Made by a program: the position numbers and the translations under genes | NCBI GenBank assembly: GCA_934130595.1 | Contig: CAKOYF010000008.1 | Coordinates: 5,248-69,247 of the forward strand | Length of the DNA stretch: 64,000 nucleotides | Source of the DNA: an uncultured Clostridia bacterium | GTDB taxonomy: Bacteria > Bacillota > Clostridia > TANB77 > CAG-465 | Direction of reading: 5' to 3' | Shown here: positions 23,204 through 31,610 of the stretch, piece after piece | Numbering within the stretch: the stretch's first letter is position 1 | How the letters are laid out: every line of letters begins with the position of its first letter | The notes under the pieces: generated by a model | Databases searched by the model: none | Seen by the model: only the letters and a program-made list of their open reading frames with translations | Told to the model about the DNA's origin: nothing

Positions 23204-25624
23204 ATGTATGATAAGAGTATAGATAAAAAATGGCAAAAAATATGGGAAGAAAAAAATTGTTTTCATGCTGTAACAGGTGAAAAAGATAAGAAGAAATTTT
23301 ATGCCTTAATAGAATTCCCATATCCTTCTGGAGCAGGATTACACGTAGGACATGCAAGAGCATTTATGGGTATGGAAGTGCTTTCAAGAAAGAAAAGAAT
23401 GGAAGGATACAACGTATTATTTCCAATAGGATTTGATGCTTTTGGACTTCCAACAGAAAACTATGCTATGAAAAAGAACATTCATCCAAGAATTGTAACA
23501 GATAACAATATAGCAACATTTACAAAACAATTAAAATCAATAGGATTCTCTTTTGATTGGGATAGAGTTATAGATACAACAGATCCTAAGTATTATAAAT
23601 GGACTCAATGGATTTTCTTAAAATTATTTGAACATGGACTTGCATATAAAGATAAAACATATGTAAATTATTGCCCTAAATGTAGAGTAATATTAGCTAA
23701 TGAAGAATCACAAGGTGGAGTTTGTGATAGATGTGATAGCGAAATTGTTCAAATGGAAAAAGAAGTTTGGATGCTTAAGATAACAGATTATGCAGATAAA
23801 CTATTAGAAGGATTAGATGAAGTAAACTTCCCACCTAGAGTTAGACTAGAACAAGAAAATTGGATTGGAAGATCTTATGGTGCAGAAATAGATTTTAAAG
23901 TAGATAAAAAAGAAGATATATTAACTGTATATACAACAAGACCAGATACAATTTATGGTGTTACATATATGGCTATAGCACCAGAACATCCTTTACTTGA
24001 AAAATATAAAGATGAAATAACTAATTATGATGAAATCTTAAATTATAGAAAAGAAGCTGCTAAGAAAACAGAATTTGAAAGAGTAGAGCTTGCTAAAAAT
24101 AAAACTGGTGTTAAAGTAGAAGGCTTAAACATTGTTAATCCAGTAACTAAAAAAAATGTTCCATTATGGGTTACAGACTATGTTATGATGGGATATGGTA
24201 CAGGAGCAATAATGGCTGTTCCAGCTCATGACACTAGAGACTTTGAGTTTGCTAAAAAATTTGGAATAGATATGATTCAAGTTGTAGCAAATAAAGAAGG
24301 AGAAAAGGTAGATTTAGATAAAGAAGCTTACACAGATATTGAAGACGGAATAATAGTAAATTCTGAAATGTTGAATGGACTATCTGTTAAAGAAGCAAAA
24401 ACTAAAATTACAGAATACTTAGAAGAAAACCATATCGGAAAGAGCAAGAAGAACTATCACATGAAAGATTGGGCTTTTGCAAGACAAAGATATTGGGGAG
24501 AACCAGTACCAATTATTAAATGTCCACATTGTGGTTTAGTACCTCTAAAAGAAGAAGATTTACCATTAGAGTTACCAGACATTAAGGACTTTGTACCTGG
24601 AGAAGATGGAGAATCACCACTTGCTAAAGTAGATTCATGGGTAAATGTAAAATGTCCTAAATGTGGAATGGATGCAAAAAGAGAAACAGATACAATGCCA
24701 CAATGGGCTGGATCATCTTGGTATTTCTTAAGATACATGGATCCACACAACGATAATGCTTTAGCATCAAAAGAAGCTTTAGATTATTGGAAACAAGTAG
24801 ATTGCTATAATGGTGGTATGGAACATGTTACAAGACACTTGATTTATTCAAGATTTTGGCATAGATTCTTATATGATATAGGTGTAGTACCAACATCAGA
24901 ACCATATGCAAGAAGAACTACACAAGGTTTAATACTTGCAGCGGATGGAAGTAAAATGTCTAAATCTAAAGGAAATGTTGTTAATCCAGATGATATAGTA
25001 CAAGAATATGGTGCAGATACATTAAGAACATATATATTATTTATTGGGGATTATGGAATGGCTGCTCCTTGGTCTGAAAATGGAGTAAAAGGTGCTAAAA
25101 AATTCTTAGATAGAGTAATGAGAATAGAATCATTAGTAACAGATGAAAACATAGAATCTAAAGAATTAGACAGAGAATTAAATATAACTATAAAGAAAGT
25201 AAGTCAAGACTATGAAGAAATGAAATATAATACAGCAATAGCTGCAATGATGAGCTATGTAAATGTATTATATAAACAAGATAAAATAAGCAAAAAATAT
25301 GTAAAACCATTATTACAAATTTTAAATCCAGTTGCTCCTCACGTAACAGAAGAGTTATGGCAAAAAATAGGATTAGAAGGATACATATTTGAAAGTAAGT
25401 GGCCAGAATATGATGAATCAAAAATGGTTGCTGATGAGATAGAAATACCAGTTCAAGTAAATGGAAATGTAAGATATAGAATTACAGTACCATCTGATGC
25501 AGATGAAAAAACAATAGAAAAAGTTGCTAAAGAATCACCAGCATTAGCTAATTATTTAACTGGAAAAGAAATAAAGAAAGTAATTGTAATCAAATCTAAG
25601 ATTGTTAATATTGTAATAGGTTAG
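23204..25624 (+). CDS. leuS: Leucyl-tRNA synthetase
   Basis: An 806-residue class Ia synthetase charging tRNA-Leu. The HIGH box reads HVGH (47-50) and the KMSKS box is KMSKS (584-588). A zinc-like CPKC...CDRC pair is near 160-180. The CP1 editing domain includes TTRPDTIYGVTYMA and the conserved GTGAIMAVPAHD. A leucine-specific CPKCGMDAKRETDTMPQWAGSSWYF region precedes the KMSKS loop. The C-terminal tRNA-binding domain ends KKVIVIKSKIVNIVI. Length is normal for a bacterial-type enzyme. Upstream there is only 19 bp after the HD gene and no T-box leader. Confidence 0.97.
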   Translation: MYDKSIDKKWQKIWEEKNCFHAVTGEKDKKKFYALIEFPYPSGAGLHVGHARAFMGMEVLSRKKRMEGYNVLFPIGFDAFGLPTENYAMKKNIHPRIVTDNNIATFTKQLKSIGFSFDWDRVIDTTDPKYYKWTQWIFLKLFEHGLAYKDKTYVNYCPKCRVILANEESQGGVCDRCDSEIVQMEKEVWMLKITDYADKLLEGLDEVNFPPRVRLEQENWIGRSYGAEIDFKVDKKEDILTVYTTRPDTIYGVTYMAIAPEHPLLEKYKDEITNYDEILNYRKEAAKKTEFERVELAKNKTGVKVEGLNIVNPVTKKNVPLWVTDYVMMGYGTGAIMAVPAHDTRDFEFAKKFGIDMIQVVANKEGEKVDLDKEAYTDIEDGIIVNSEMLNGLSVKEAKTKITEYLEENHIGKSKKNYHMKDWAFARQRYWGEPVPIIKCPHCGLVPLKEEDLPLELPDIKDFVPGEDGESPLAKVDSWVNVKCPKCGMDAKRETDTMPQWAGSSWYFLRYMDPHNDNALASKEALDYWKQVDCYNGGMEHVTRHLIYSRFWHRFLYDIGVVPTSEPYARRTTQGLILAADGSKMSKSKGNVVNPDDIVQEYGADTLRTYILFIGDYGMAAPWSENGVKGAKKFLDRVMRIESLVTDENIESKELDRELNITIKKVSQDYEEMKYNTAIAAMMSYVNVLYKQDKISKKYVKPLLQILNPVAPHVTEELWQKIGLEGYIFESKWPEYDESKMVADEIEIPVQVNGNVRYRITVPSDADEKTIEKVAKESPALANYLTGKEIKKVIVIKSKIVNIVIG

Positions 25625-25642
25625 AAATCAAAGGTGATATAT

Positions 25643-27091
25643 ATGAGTTTTTTTAATGAGTATAGGGACATTATAATAGAGGTAATTAAAGCAGCTATAG
25701 TAGCTATAGCTGCAATCCTCGTATATATTATATGTACCAGAGGAAAAAGAAAAAAAGAAAAAAGTGTAAAAAAACAGGCATATACAGATGAACTTACTCA
25801 AAAAGGAAATAGATATTTGTTTTATTTAGAACTAGATAAATTAATAGAGCAAGATAAGAATTTAGCAGTTTGTTTTATGGATTTAGATGGATTTAAACAA
25901 ATAAATGATGCACTAGGTCATGATATTGGAGATGAAGTGCTAAAAGCTGTTTCATGTAAGTTTGATGAATCATTACCAAGTAATGCAAAGGCATATAGAC
26001 TTGGTGGAGATGAATTTGCTATAGTTATTAGCCAAATAAGTAGTAAAGAAGAAGTTATATTAATACTTGAAAACTTAAAAAATAATATGGCAAAACCAGT
26101 TGTCATAGAAAACAATACAATTTCTATAGAGTATAGTTTAGGAGTAGTACTTGCGCTCGATGAAAGATATTCTAGAAAAGATTTAGTAAACTACGCAGAT
26201 AATGCTATGTATTATATTAAAGAGCATGGTGGAAATGATTATTATTTCCATAATGAGAGTCTTAAAGCTCAACTTGAAAATAATGTAAAAATGGAAAATG
26301 ATTTAAAGAAAGCTTATCAAAACAAAGAGTTTGGAATAGAGTTACAGCCAAGAATAAATGCTAATGATACATCTAAGATTGGATTTGAGGCTTTATTAAT
26401 ATGGAATCATTCTGTACTTGGATGTCTTGATGCTGCATACTTCATTACTCAAGCTGAAATGATGGGACTTACAATAAAGTTAGATGAATTTGTATTAAAA
26501 GCAGTTTGTGAGAAAATATTGTATTTTAAAGATAAAGGATATAATAATGTTCAAATAGCAGTAAATATATCACATAAAAATGCATTTAAGAAAGAATTTG
26601 TTGATACAATATGTGACATTATTTCATCATATAATTTACCAGAGGGCAGTTTACAAATTGAAATGACTGGTAACTTAGAAATATCTAGATTTGAAACATA
26701 TAAAAATATGTTTGAAAGATTAAAAGAACTTGGTGTAGATATAATAATTAATAATTTTGAAATTAACCAAGAAGCATTAGAGATATTTGCTGAATTACCT
26801 ATTGATGAAGTTAAAATTAGCTCTAGTTTATTATCTAGTGAAAAGATAAATGAAAAAGTATTTTTAGATTTAATAAATTTAAGTAAAGATTTAGGATATA
26901 AAGTAATAGTTGGTAGAGTAAATGATGATAAAAAACTAGTTAAGGCAATAACAGATAATGCAGATAAGATTCAAGGAAACTTTTTATTTAAAAAGATGGA
27001 CGAAAATCTAGCTGAAGAAGTATTAGCAAACTATGGAACTTATAGATTAAGAATTGATGAAATTATAGTTAATGCAAAAAAGATGTATTAA
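25643..27091 (+). CDS. GGDEF-EAL protein with degenerate EAL domain
   Basis: A 482-residue membrane protein from ATG 25643 (AAGGTGA site 5 nt upstream). One N-terminal helix (about 10-32) is followed by a GGDEF domain with an intact LGGDEFAI signature (121-125) and YTDELTQKGNR at its start; it may make cyclic di-GMP. The second domain is EAL-like: it keeps EALLIW (249-251 EAL), but the metal-binding DDFGTG loop reads NNFEIN (370 on) and the PVD-x-[VL]K-[IL]D motif is PIDEVKISS. Loss of both Asp residues implies no phosphodiesterase activity, so it may be a binding or regulatory domain. No periplasmic sensor is evident. Confidence 0.85.
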   Translation: MSFFNEYRDIIIEVIKAAIVAIAAILVYIICTRGKRKKEKSVKKQAYTDELTQKGNRYLFYLELDKLIEQDKNLAVCFMDLDGFKQINDALGHDIGDEVLKAVSCKFDESLPSNAKAYRLGGDEFAIVISQISSKEEVILILENLKNNMAKPVVIENNTISIEYSLGVVLALDERYSRKDLVNYADNAMYYIKEHGGNDYYFHNESLKAQLENNVKMENDLKKAYQNKEFGIELQPRINANDTSKIGFEALLIWNHSVLGCLDAAYFITQAEMMGLTIKLDEFVLKAVCEKILYFKDKGYNNVQIAVNISHKNAFKKEFVDTICDIISSYNLPEGSLQIEMTGNLEISRFETYKNMFERLKELGVDIIINNFEINQEALEIFAELPIDEVKISSSLLSSEKINEKVFLDLINLSKDLGYKVIVGRVNDDKKLVKAITDNADKIQGNFLFKKMDENLAEEVLANYGTYRLRIDEIIVNAKKMY

Positions 27092-27114
27092 TTTAAAAAA
27101 AGAGTAAAAAACTG

Positions 27115-27143
27115 TTGACAAATATAACAACTTAAGTTATAAT
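27115..27143 (+). promoter_or_regulatory. Promoter of tRNA array 1
   Basis: Perfect consensus TTGACA (27115-27120), a 17-bp spacer and TATAAT (27138-27143), 21 nt before the first tRNA. Confidence 0.9.
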
Positions 27144-27164
27144 TATATTTGTCAACAGGTAAGT

Positions 27165-27240
27165 GGGCGCTTAGCTCAGTTGGGAGAGCATCTGCCTTAC
27201 AAGCAGGGGGTCACAGGTTCGAGCCCTGTAGTGCCCACCA
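27165..27240 (+). tRNA. tRNA-Val (UAC)
   Basis: Acceptor stem GGGCGCT pairs with AGTGCCC, followed by ACCA. The anticodon loop CTTACAA carries TAC, and the TTCGAGC arm is normal. CCA is encoded. Confidence 0.95.
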
Positions 27241-27250
27241 CTTATTTATT

Positions 27251-27327
27251 GGCCTGGTAGTTCAGTTGGTTAGAACGCTAGCCTGTCACGCTAGAGGTCG
27301 TGGGTCCGAGCCCCATCCAGGTCGCCA
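27251..27327 (+). tRNA. tRNA-Asp (GUC)
   Basis: Acceptor stem GGCCTGG pairs with CCAGGTC, followed by GCCA. The anticodon loop CTGTCAC carries GTC. CCA is encoded. Confidence 0.95.
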
Positions 27328-27348
27328 CTTTTTTTTTACCGATTTTTC

Positions 27349-27424
27349 GGTCAGATAGCTCAGTCGGTAGAGCAGGGGACTGAAAATCCCCGTGTCGGGG
27401 GTTCGATTCCCTCTCTGACCACCA
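27349..27424 (+). tRNA. tRNA-Phe (GAA)
   Basis: Acceptor stem GGTCAGA pairs with TCTGACC, followed by ACCA. The anticodon loop CTGAAAA carries GAA. CCA is encoded. Confidence 0.95.
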
Positions 27425-27428
27425 AGAT

Positions 27429-27454
27429 AGTACTCCATTAAGGAGTACTTTTTT
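27429..27454 (+). terminator. Terminator of tRNA array 1
   Basis: An 8-bp stem (AGTACTCC with GGAGTACT), 5-nt loop and T run. Confidence 0.88.
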
Positions 27455-27619
27455 GTTGTTGGACCAATTGTAAGAAACTTGTTTAGACTTATGTTTAAAA
27501 GCCAAATAAAAGAATAATTTAAAATATTTATTAGTATTAGCTTTTTTCTTGCTATTTAATAAATACTATGATATAAAAATGTATATAAAAAATATCATTT
27601 GAAAGTGAGGAAACATAGT

Positions 27620-28012
27620 ATGAAATTTTATATAGGATCAAGTATGAAAAACTTTAAGGCAGTAGATTATTATACAAAAGTTTTAAAGGAAAACAATTGG
27701 GAGCACACATATAATTGGGTTGAAAATATAGACAAAGATGAAAAGTTTGATGATTTAGCTAATTATGCAAAATGTGAAAAAGATGCTATAGAAAAAAGTG
27801 ATGTGGTAATCATATTGTTACCAGCAGGTAGAGGAACACATGTTGAACTAGGACTTGCACTAGCATACGGAAAAAAAGTATTTTTATGTGCAGAAGATAA
27901 AGAAGAATTTAGCATAGAAAATACAGTTGCATTTTACGAGCTAGAAAGTGTAGAAAAATTAGTAGGAACACCAGAAGAAAACTTGAAAAAAATTCTTGAA
28001 TTAAAAAAATAA
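27620..28012 (+). CDS. Nucleoside 2-deoxyribosyltransferase-like protein
   Basis: A 130-residue protein of the nucleoside 2-deoxyribosyltransferase (TIR-like) fold. The opening MKFYIGSSMKNF, the middle KSDVVIILLPAGRGTHVELGLALAYGKKVFLC and the Glu in HVELG match the family, where that Glu is the catalytic nucleophile. Such enzymes swap bases on deoxyribonucleosides or hydrolyse nucleotides. The specific substrate is unknown. I start at ATG 27620 with GTGAGG 11 nt upstream, not at the TTG at 27599. The gene is monocistronic with a terminator behind it. Confidence 0.8.
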   Translation: MKFYIGSSMKNFKAVDYYTKVLKENNWEHTYNWVENIDKDEKFDDLANYAKCEKDAIEKSDVVIILLPAGRGTHVELGLALAYGKKVFLCAEDKEEFSIENTVAFYELESVEKLVGTPEENLKKILELKK

Positions 28013-28025
28013 AGTTAATATAGTA

Positions 28026-28050
28026 AGCACCATATTTTATGGTGCTTTTT
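28026..28050 (+). terminator. Terminator after the deoxyribosyltransferase-like gene
   Basis: An 8-bp stem (AGCACCAT with ATGGTGCT) with a 5-nt loop and five T. Confidence 0.85.
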
Positions 28051-28073
28051 GTCATTTAGTAGTCATTTGTACC

Positions 28074-28082
28074 TGTTATAAT
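28074..28082 (+). promoter_or_regulatory. Extended -10 promoter of the transglycosylase gene
   Basis: TGTTATAAT is an extended -10 element (TG-n-TATAAT). The -35 region is weak. Confidence 0.55.
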
Positions 28083-28110
28083 ATTAAGTATAAAAAGGTA
28101 GTGATAAGAT

Positions 28111-28812
28111 ATGAAAACTTGTATTAATGGTATAAAAATAATAATTTTCTCTTTTTTGTGTATGATAGTGTATTATATTGTTTGTGGATATAATATGTAT
28201 AGCAGTGCTTTAGAAAATGAACCACTAGATACTAAAGTTATGCAAATAAAACAAAAACAAAATTACACTAAGCTTTCAGAATTACCACAGATTTATCTTG
28301 ATGCTGTTGTTGCAGTAGAAGACCATAGATTTTTCAGACATAATGGAATAGACATTATATCTATAGTAAGAGCAGGTTTAAATGATATAAAGGCAATGTC
28401 TTTTGTTGAAGGTGGGAGCACTATCACTCAACAACTTGCTAAAAATATATATTTTAGCCAGAAAAAAGAAATAACAAGAAAGATAGCAGAAGTGTTTATG
28501 GCTTTTAAAATAGAGAAAAATTATACAAAAGAAGAAATATTAGAACTGTACATAAATACAGCTTATTATGGAAATGGGTATTATAGCCCTAAAGAGGCCT
28601 GCTTAGGATATTTTAACAAGGAACTAATAAATATGACTGATGATGAAGCAATAATGCTTGTAGGAATACCTAATGCTCCATCTGTGTACAATCCTAAAGT
28701 CAATATGCAACTTGCAAAACAAAGACAAATGCAAGTGATTAAGAAGATGATAATGTATGGATATTTATCTCAATATGAGGCAGATAAAATTTTAAACCAA
28801 AATGATATATAA
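28111..28812 (+). CDS. mtgA: Monofunctional peptidoglycan transglycosylase (GT51)
   Basis: A 233-residue membrane-anchored glycosyltransferase that polymerises lipid II into glycan strands. One N-terminal membrane helix (about 10-27) precedes the GT51 domain. The catalytic Glu70 lies in VAVEDHRFFRHNGID. The other signatures are GGSTITQQLAKN, RKIAEVFMAFKIEKNYTKEEILELYIN and YYGNGYYSPKEACLGYF. The chain ends where a bifunctional PBP would continue into a transpeptidase domain, so it is monofunctional. It fits with murD and the other envelope genes of the window. Confidence 0.92.
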   Translation: MKTCINGIKIIIFSFLCMIVYYIVCGYNMYSSALENEPLDTKVMQIKQKQNYTKLSELPQIYLDAVVAVEDHRFFRHNGIDIISIVRAGLNDIKAMSFVEGGSTITQQLAKNIYFSQKKEITRKIAEVFMAFKIEKNYTKEEILELYINTAYYGNGYYSPKEACLGYFNKELINMTDDEAIMLVGIPNAPSVYNPKVNMQLAKQRQMQVIKKMIMYGYLSQYEADKILNQNDI

Positions 28813-28816
28813 TTGA

Positions 28817-28845
28817 TTGACAAAATACTACAATTATTGTATTAT
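28817..28845 (+). promoter_or_regulatory. Promoter of prs, with a hairpin in the leader
   Basis: TTGACA (28817-28822), a 17-bp spacer and TATTAT (28840-28845). The roughly 78-nt leader contains an inverted repeat (TCTACTT at 28872 with AAGTAGA to 28890) that has no T tract, so it is not a terminator. Confidence 0.7.
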
Positions 28846-28929
28846 AGTCTCGACTTTAAAATTTTAAAAAATCTACTTAAATTAAGTAGACTGGCATCTT
28901 AGAAAAAAATTTTTTAAGGAGGAAAGAAT

Positions 28930-29880
28930 ATGAATGATATTAAAATTTTTTCATGCAATTCTGCTGAGGACTTTACAAAAGAAATATGCGAGTATTTAGA
29001 TTTACCACTTGGTAAAATAAATATTATGAAGTTTAAAAATGACAACACTTTTGTACAAATACTAGAAACAGTAAGAGAAAAGGATGTTTACGTTGTTCAA
29101 ACAACTAAGCCTCCAGTAAATGAAAGAGTTATGGAGTTATTAATAGTAATTGAAGCTTTAAAAAGAGCATCTGCAAGAAGAATTAATGTGGTTTTACCAT
29201 ATTATATTTATTCTCGTTCAGACAAAAAGGATCAACCAAGAGTACCAGTTACAGCTAAGTTAATAGCTAAGCTTTTAGAAGCAGCAGGTGCTACAAGAGT
29301 TATAACTTGTGATTTGCATAATCCAGCAATTCAGGCTTATTTTGATATTAACTGTGATAGAATATCTGCACAGGGAATTTTACAAGAGTATTTTAAAAAT
29401 AAAAACTTAAAGAATATGGTTGTTGTAGCAACAGATGCAGGAAGTTCTAAAAAAGCATATAAATACTCTAAATATTTAGACTGTCCTATTGCGTTAATAG
29501 ATAAAAGAAGAAACGGAAATGACGATAAGGCTATAGCAACTAATGTTATAGGTGAAGTAAGAGGCAAACAGGCAATAATTTTTGATGATGAAATAGACAC
29601 AGCAGGCTCAATCATTGAGACAGCTAGAATTCTTGAAGAAAATGGTGCAAGTGAAATATATGCAGGATGTACTCATGGAATATTATCTGCAGATGCAGTA
29701 GACAGAATAGAAAAATCTCCAATAAAAGAACTTGTTATTACAAACACGGTACCATTAGATGAGAAAAAGAAAATAGATAAAATAAAAGTATTATCTATTG
29801 CACCTTTATTTGCAGAATCGATAAGAAGAATAAATGAAGGCAAACCATTAGGTGAATTATTAACAATTGAAAAAGAATGA
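28930..29880 (+). CDS. prs: Ribose-phosphate pyrophosphokinase
   Basis: Makes PRPP from ribose-5-phosphate and ATP for nucleotide, His and Trp synthesis. The chain has the metal/ATP region VITCDLHNPAIQAYFD, the flexible YYIYSRSDKKDQPRVPVTAK loop, and the PRPP-binding IFDDEIDTAGSI. 316 residues is normal. The site AAGGAGGAAAG precedes the ATG. The gene is monocistronic with a longer leader than its neighbours. Confidence 0.96.
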   Translation: MNDIKIFSCNSAEDFTKEICEYLDLPLGKINIMKFKNDNTFVQILETVREKDVYVVQTTKPPVNERVMELLIVIEALKRASARRINVVLPYYIYSRSDKKDQPRVPVTAKLIAKLLEAAGATRVITCDLHNPAIQAYFDINCDRISAQGILQEYFKNKNLKNMVVVATDAGSSKKAYKYSKYLDCPIALIDKRRNGNDDKAIATNVIGEVRGKQAIIFDDEIDTAGSIIETARILEENGASEIYAGCTHGILSADAVDRIEKSPIKELVITNTVPLDEKKKIDKIKVLSIAPLFAESIRRINEGKPLGELLTIEKE

Positions 29881-29912
29881 AAGAAGCTCTTAAAAGGGCT
29901 TCTTATTTTTTT
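29881..29912 (+). terminator. Terminator after prs
   Basis: A stem of about 10 bp (AAGAAGCTCT with AGGGCTTCTT, one G-T pair) followed by eight T after one A. Confidence 0.85.
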
Positions 29913-29936
29913 TATAATAAAAAAGAACAGCAATAG

Positions 29937-29965
29937 TTGTAATAATATATTTTAAATGGTAGAAT
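29937..29965 (+). promoter_or_regulatory. Promoter of the LiaF-like pair
   Basis: TTGTAA (29937-29942), a 17-bp spacer and TAGAAT (29960-29965). Confidence 0.6.
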
Positions 29966-29992
29966 ATGTTATATGTAAAGGAGAGATTTTAT

Positions 29993-30670
29993 ATGAAAAA
30001 GTTTTCAAATATTCTATGGGGAGTAATACTTATTGCTATAGGAATAATATGGGGCTTAAACGCAACAGGTATTGCCAAAATAAACATCTTTTTTGAAGGA
30101 TGGTGGACATTATTTTTAATAATTCCAAGTATAATTGGAATTATAGAAAAACCTAAAGATTCATCTGGATATATTTTTCTTGCAATAGGTGTTATATTAC
30201 TTTTAGGTGCAAGAGATTTAATTTCTTTCGAAATAATTGGTGAGTTAATTTTCCCTATAATCTTAGTATTAATAGGTGCTGGAATAATATTTAAAGATAC
30301 AATTAATGGGGAAGTTTCAAAACAAATTGCAAAGATAGATAAAAATGGTACAGAAATATATACATCAACTTTTTCAGATAATAAAATAAAATTATCTGGA
30401 GATGAGTTTAAAAATGCAAAACTAGATGCAACTTTTGGAAGTATAACATTAGATTTATCTGAATGTAATATTCAAACTGATGGAGTTATAACTGCAAGTG
30501 CTATATTTGCAAGCATAGATATAATTGTTCCTAAAGATGTAAAAGTAAAAGTAAAATCTACTGGTATTTTTGGAGCAACAGATAACAAAATAAAAAATAC
30601 TAATATAGAAGGAGCAAAAACAATCTATGTAGAGAGTTTAGCTTTATTTGGAGGAGTGGATATAAAGTGA
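29993..30670 (+). CDS. LiaF-like membrane protein
   Basis: A 225-residue protein from ATG 29993, which has an AAAGGAGA site. An ATG 27 nt earlier lacks one. The first half has three to four membrane helices (ILWGVILIAIGIIWGLN, WWTLFLIIPSIIGII, YIFLAIGVILLL and FPIILVLIGAGIIF), as in DUF5668/LiaF proteins. The C-terminal soluble domain has repeated strands LDATFGSITLDLSE, ASAIFASIDIIVP and GIFGATDN, as in the LiaF C-terminal domain. LiaF proteins inhibit the LiaRS envelope-stress system in Bacillus, but no liaRS-type kinase or regulator is adjacent here. It overlaps the following adhesin-like gene by 4 bp (GTGA). Confidence 0.75.
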   Translation: MKKFSNILWGVILIAIGIIWGLNATGIAKINIFFEGWWTLFLIIPSIIGIIEKPKDSSGYIFLAIGVILLLGARDLISFEIIGELIFPIILVLIGAGIIFKDTINGEVSKQIAKIDKNGTEIYTSTFSDNKIKLSGDEFKNAKLDATFGSITLDLSECNIQTDGVITASAIFASIDIIVPKDVKVKVKSTGIFGATDNKIKNTNIEGAKTIYVESLALFGGVDIK

Positions 30671-31512
30671 CAACATTTCAAAAAATTGTAAAAGCTGCAG
30701 CAATAGCTTTAGCTATATTTATAATATTTACCATGGTTTCTACAATTCTTAGTATTACATTTACAATTTTTGGAGGAAATTTATTATTTAATTTAATAGG
30801 TCAAAATTCAGAAATTGTTACAGTTAACGAAGAAAAAATAGAAAACGTTTTTGATATTGAGCAGGTGAGAAACTTAAATATAAATACAAGCATAGAAAAT
30901 GTAGAAATACTTAGAGGTGAAAATGAATTTAGAGTTGTTGCAGAAAATATAGCAGGAAAATATAAATGTGATGTAACAGATGAAACATTAAACATCCAAA
31001 GTAAAGTGGATAAAAAAGTAAATATAAATGGCCAAAGCAAAATAAAGATATACATTCCAAAAGATTTTGTATTTGATAGTGCTAAAGTAAAATTAGGACT
31101 TGGAGATACAGATATAGAGAGTCTAGCTGCTCAAGATTTATCTATTGAATGTGGAACAGGAAAACTAGATATAAAATACTTAGAAGCTCAAGAATCATGT
31201 GATATATCATGTGGAGTAGGAAAAGTAGATATACAAAATGCAAATTTATCTAATCTACAGCTTGAGGCTGGAGTTGGAAAATTAGACATTTCTTCAGCTT
31301 TAAAAGGACAATGCGATATTGAAGCAGGAGTTGGAGAACTAAATTTTAGAATATTAGAATTTAACGAAGAAGACAGTAAAATTTTGATAGATAAAGGAAT
31401 AGGAGCATTTAATGTTAATGGAAAGAGTACTTCTTTAGAAAAAATAGGAAACGGAACTAATACAACTATAAAAATAGAAGGCGGCGTTGGCGCTATCAAT
31501 TTAGAATATTAA
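30667..31512 (+). CDS. DUF4097-like membrane-anchored beta-helix protein
   Basis: A 281-residue protein starting at GTG inside the stop of the LiaF-like gene (4-bp overlap), with GGAGGAG about 10 nt upstream. One N-terminal membrane helix (about 7-38) is followed by an extracellular domain of short repeats: SIECGTGKLDIKYL, DISCGVGKVDIQNA, LEAGVGKLDISS, IEAGVGELNF and EGGVGAINLEY. These regular G-x-G-[KE]-[LV]-[DN] turns are typical of DUF4097/DUF2807-type right-handed beta-helices, often linked to LiaF or PspC proteins. It is likely an envelope partner of the upstream protein. Function is otherwise unknown. Confidence 0.72.
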   Translation: MTTFQKIVKAAAIALAIFIIFTMVSTILSITFTIFGGNLLFNLIGQNSEIVTVNEEKIENVFDIEQVRNLNINTSIENVEILRGENEFRVVAENIAGKYKCDVTDETLNIQSKVDKKVNINGQSKIKIYIPKDFVFDSAKVKLGLGDTDIESLAAQDLSIECGTGKLDIKYLEAQESCDISCGVGKVDIQNANLSNLQLEAGVGKLDISSALKGQCDIEAGVGELNFRILEFNEEDSKILIDKGIGAFNVNGKSTSLEKIGNGTNTTIKIEGGVGAINLEY

Positions 31513-31523
31513 TTGTAATGTGA

Positions 31524-31559
31524 AAAATACTTGAAATATTTGAATTTCAGGTATTTTTT
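31524..31559 (+). terminator. Terminator after the LiaF-like pair
   Basis: An AAATACTTGAAAT arm pairs with ATTTCAGGTATTT (one G-T pair) and is followed by T residues. Confidence 0.75.
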
Positions 31560-31560
31560 C

Positions 31561-31589
31561 TTGAAAAAAATATTTGTTAATGTTATCAT
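31561..31589 (+). promoter_or_regulatory. Possible promoter of the second propeller-like gene
   Basis: TTGAAA (31561-31566), a 17-bp spacer and TATCAT (31584-31589). Confidence 0.5.
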
Positions 31590-31610
31590 TTTGATATAAG
31601 AGGTAAGACA

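Larger units (their letters stand above)
27162..27425 (+). repeat. tRNA Val-Asp-Phe block, copy 1 of a 264-bp direct repeat
   Basis: This stretch, including both intergenic spacers, reads base for base the same as 32731-32994. The flanking promoters differ. Confidence 0.9.

Noticed and set aside
27149..27505. Open frames across the first tRNA array on both strands
   Set aside because: The DNA folds as three normal tRNAs; the frames are coincidental.
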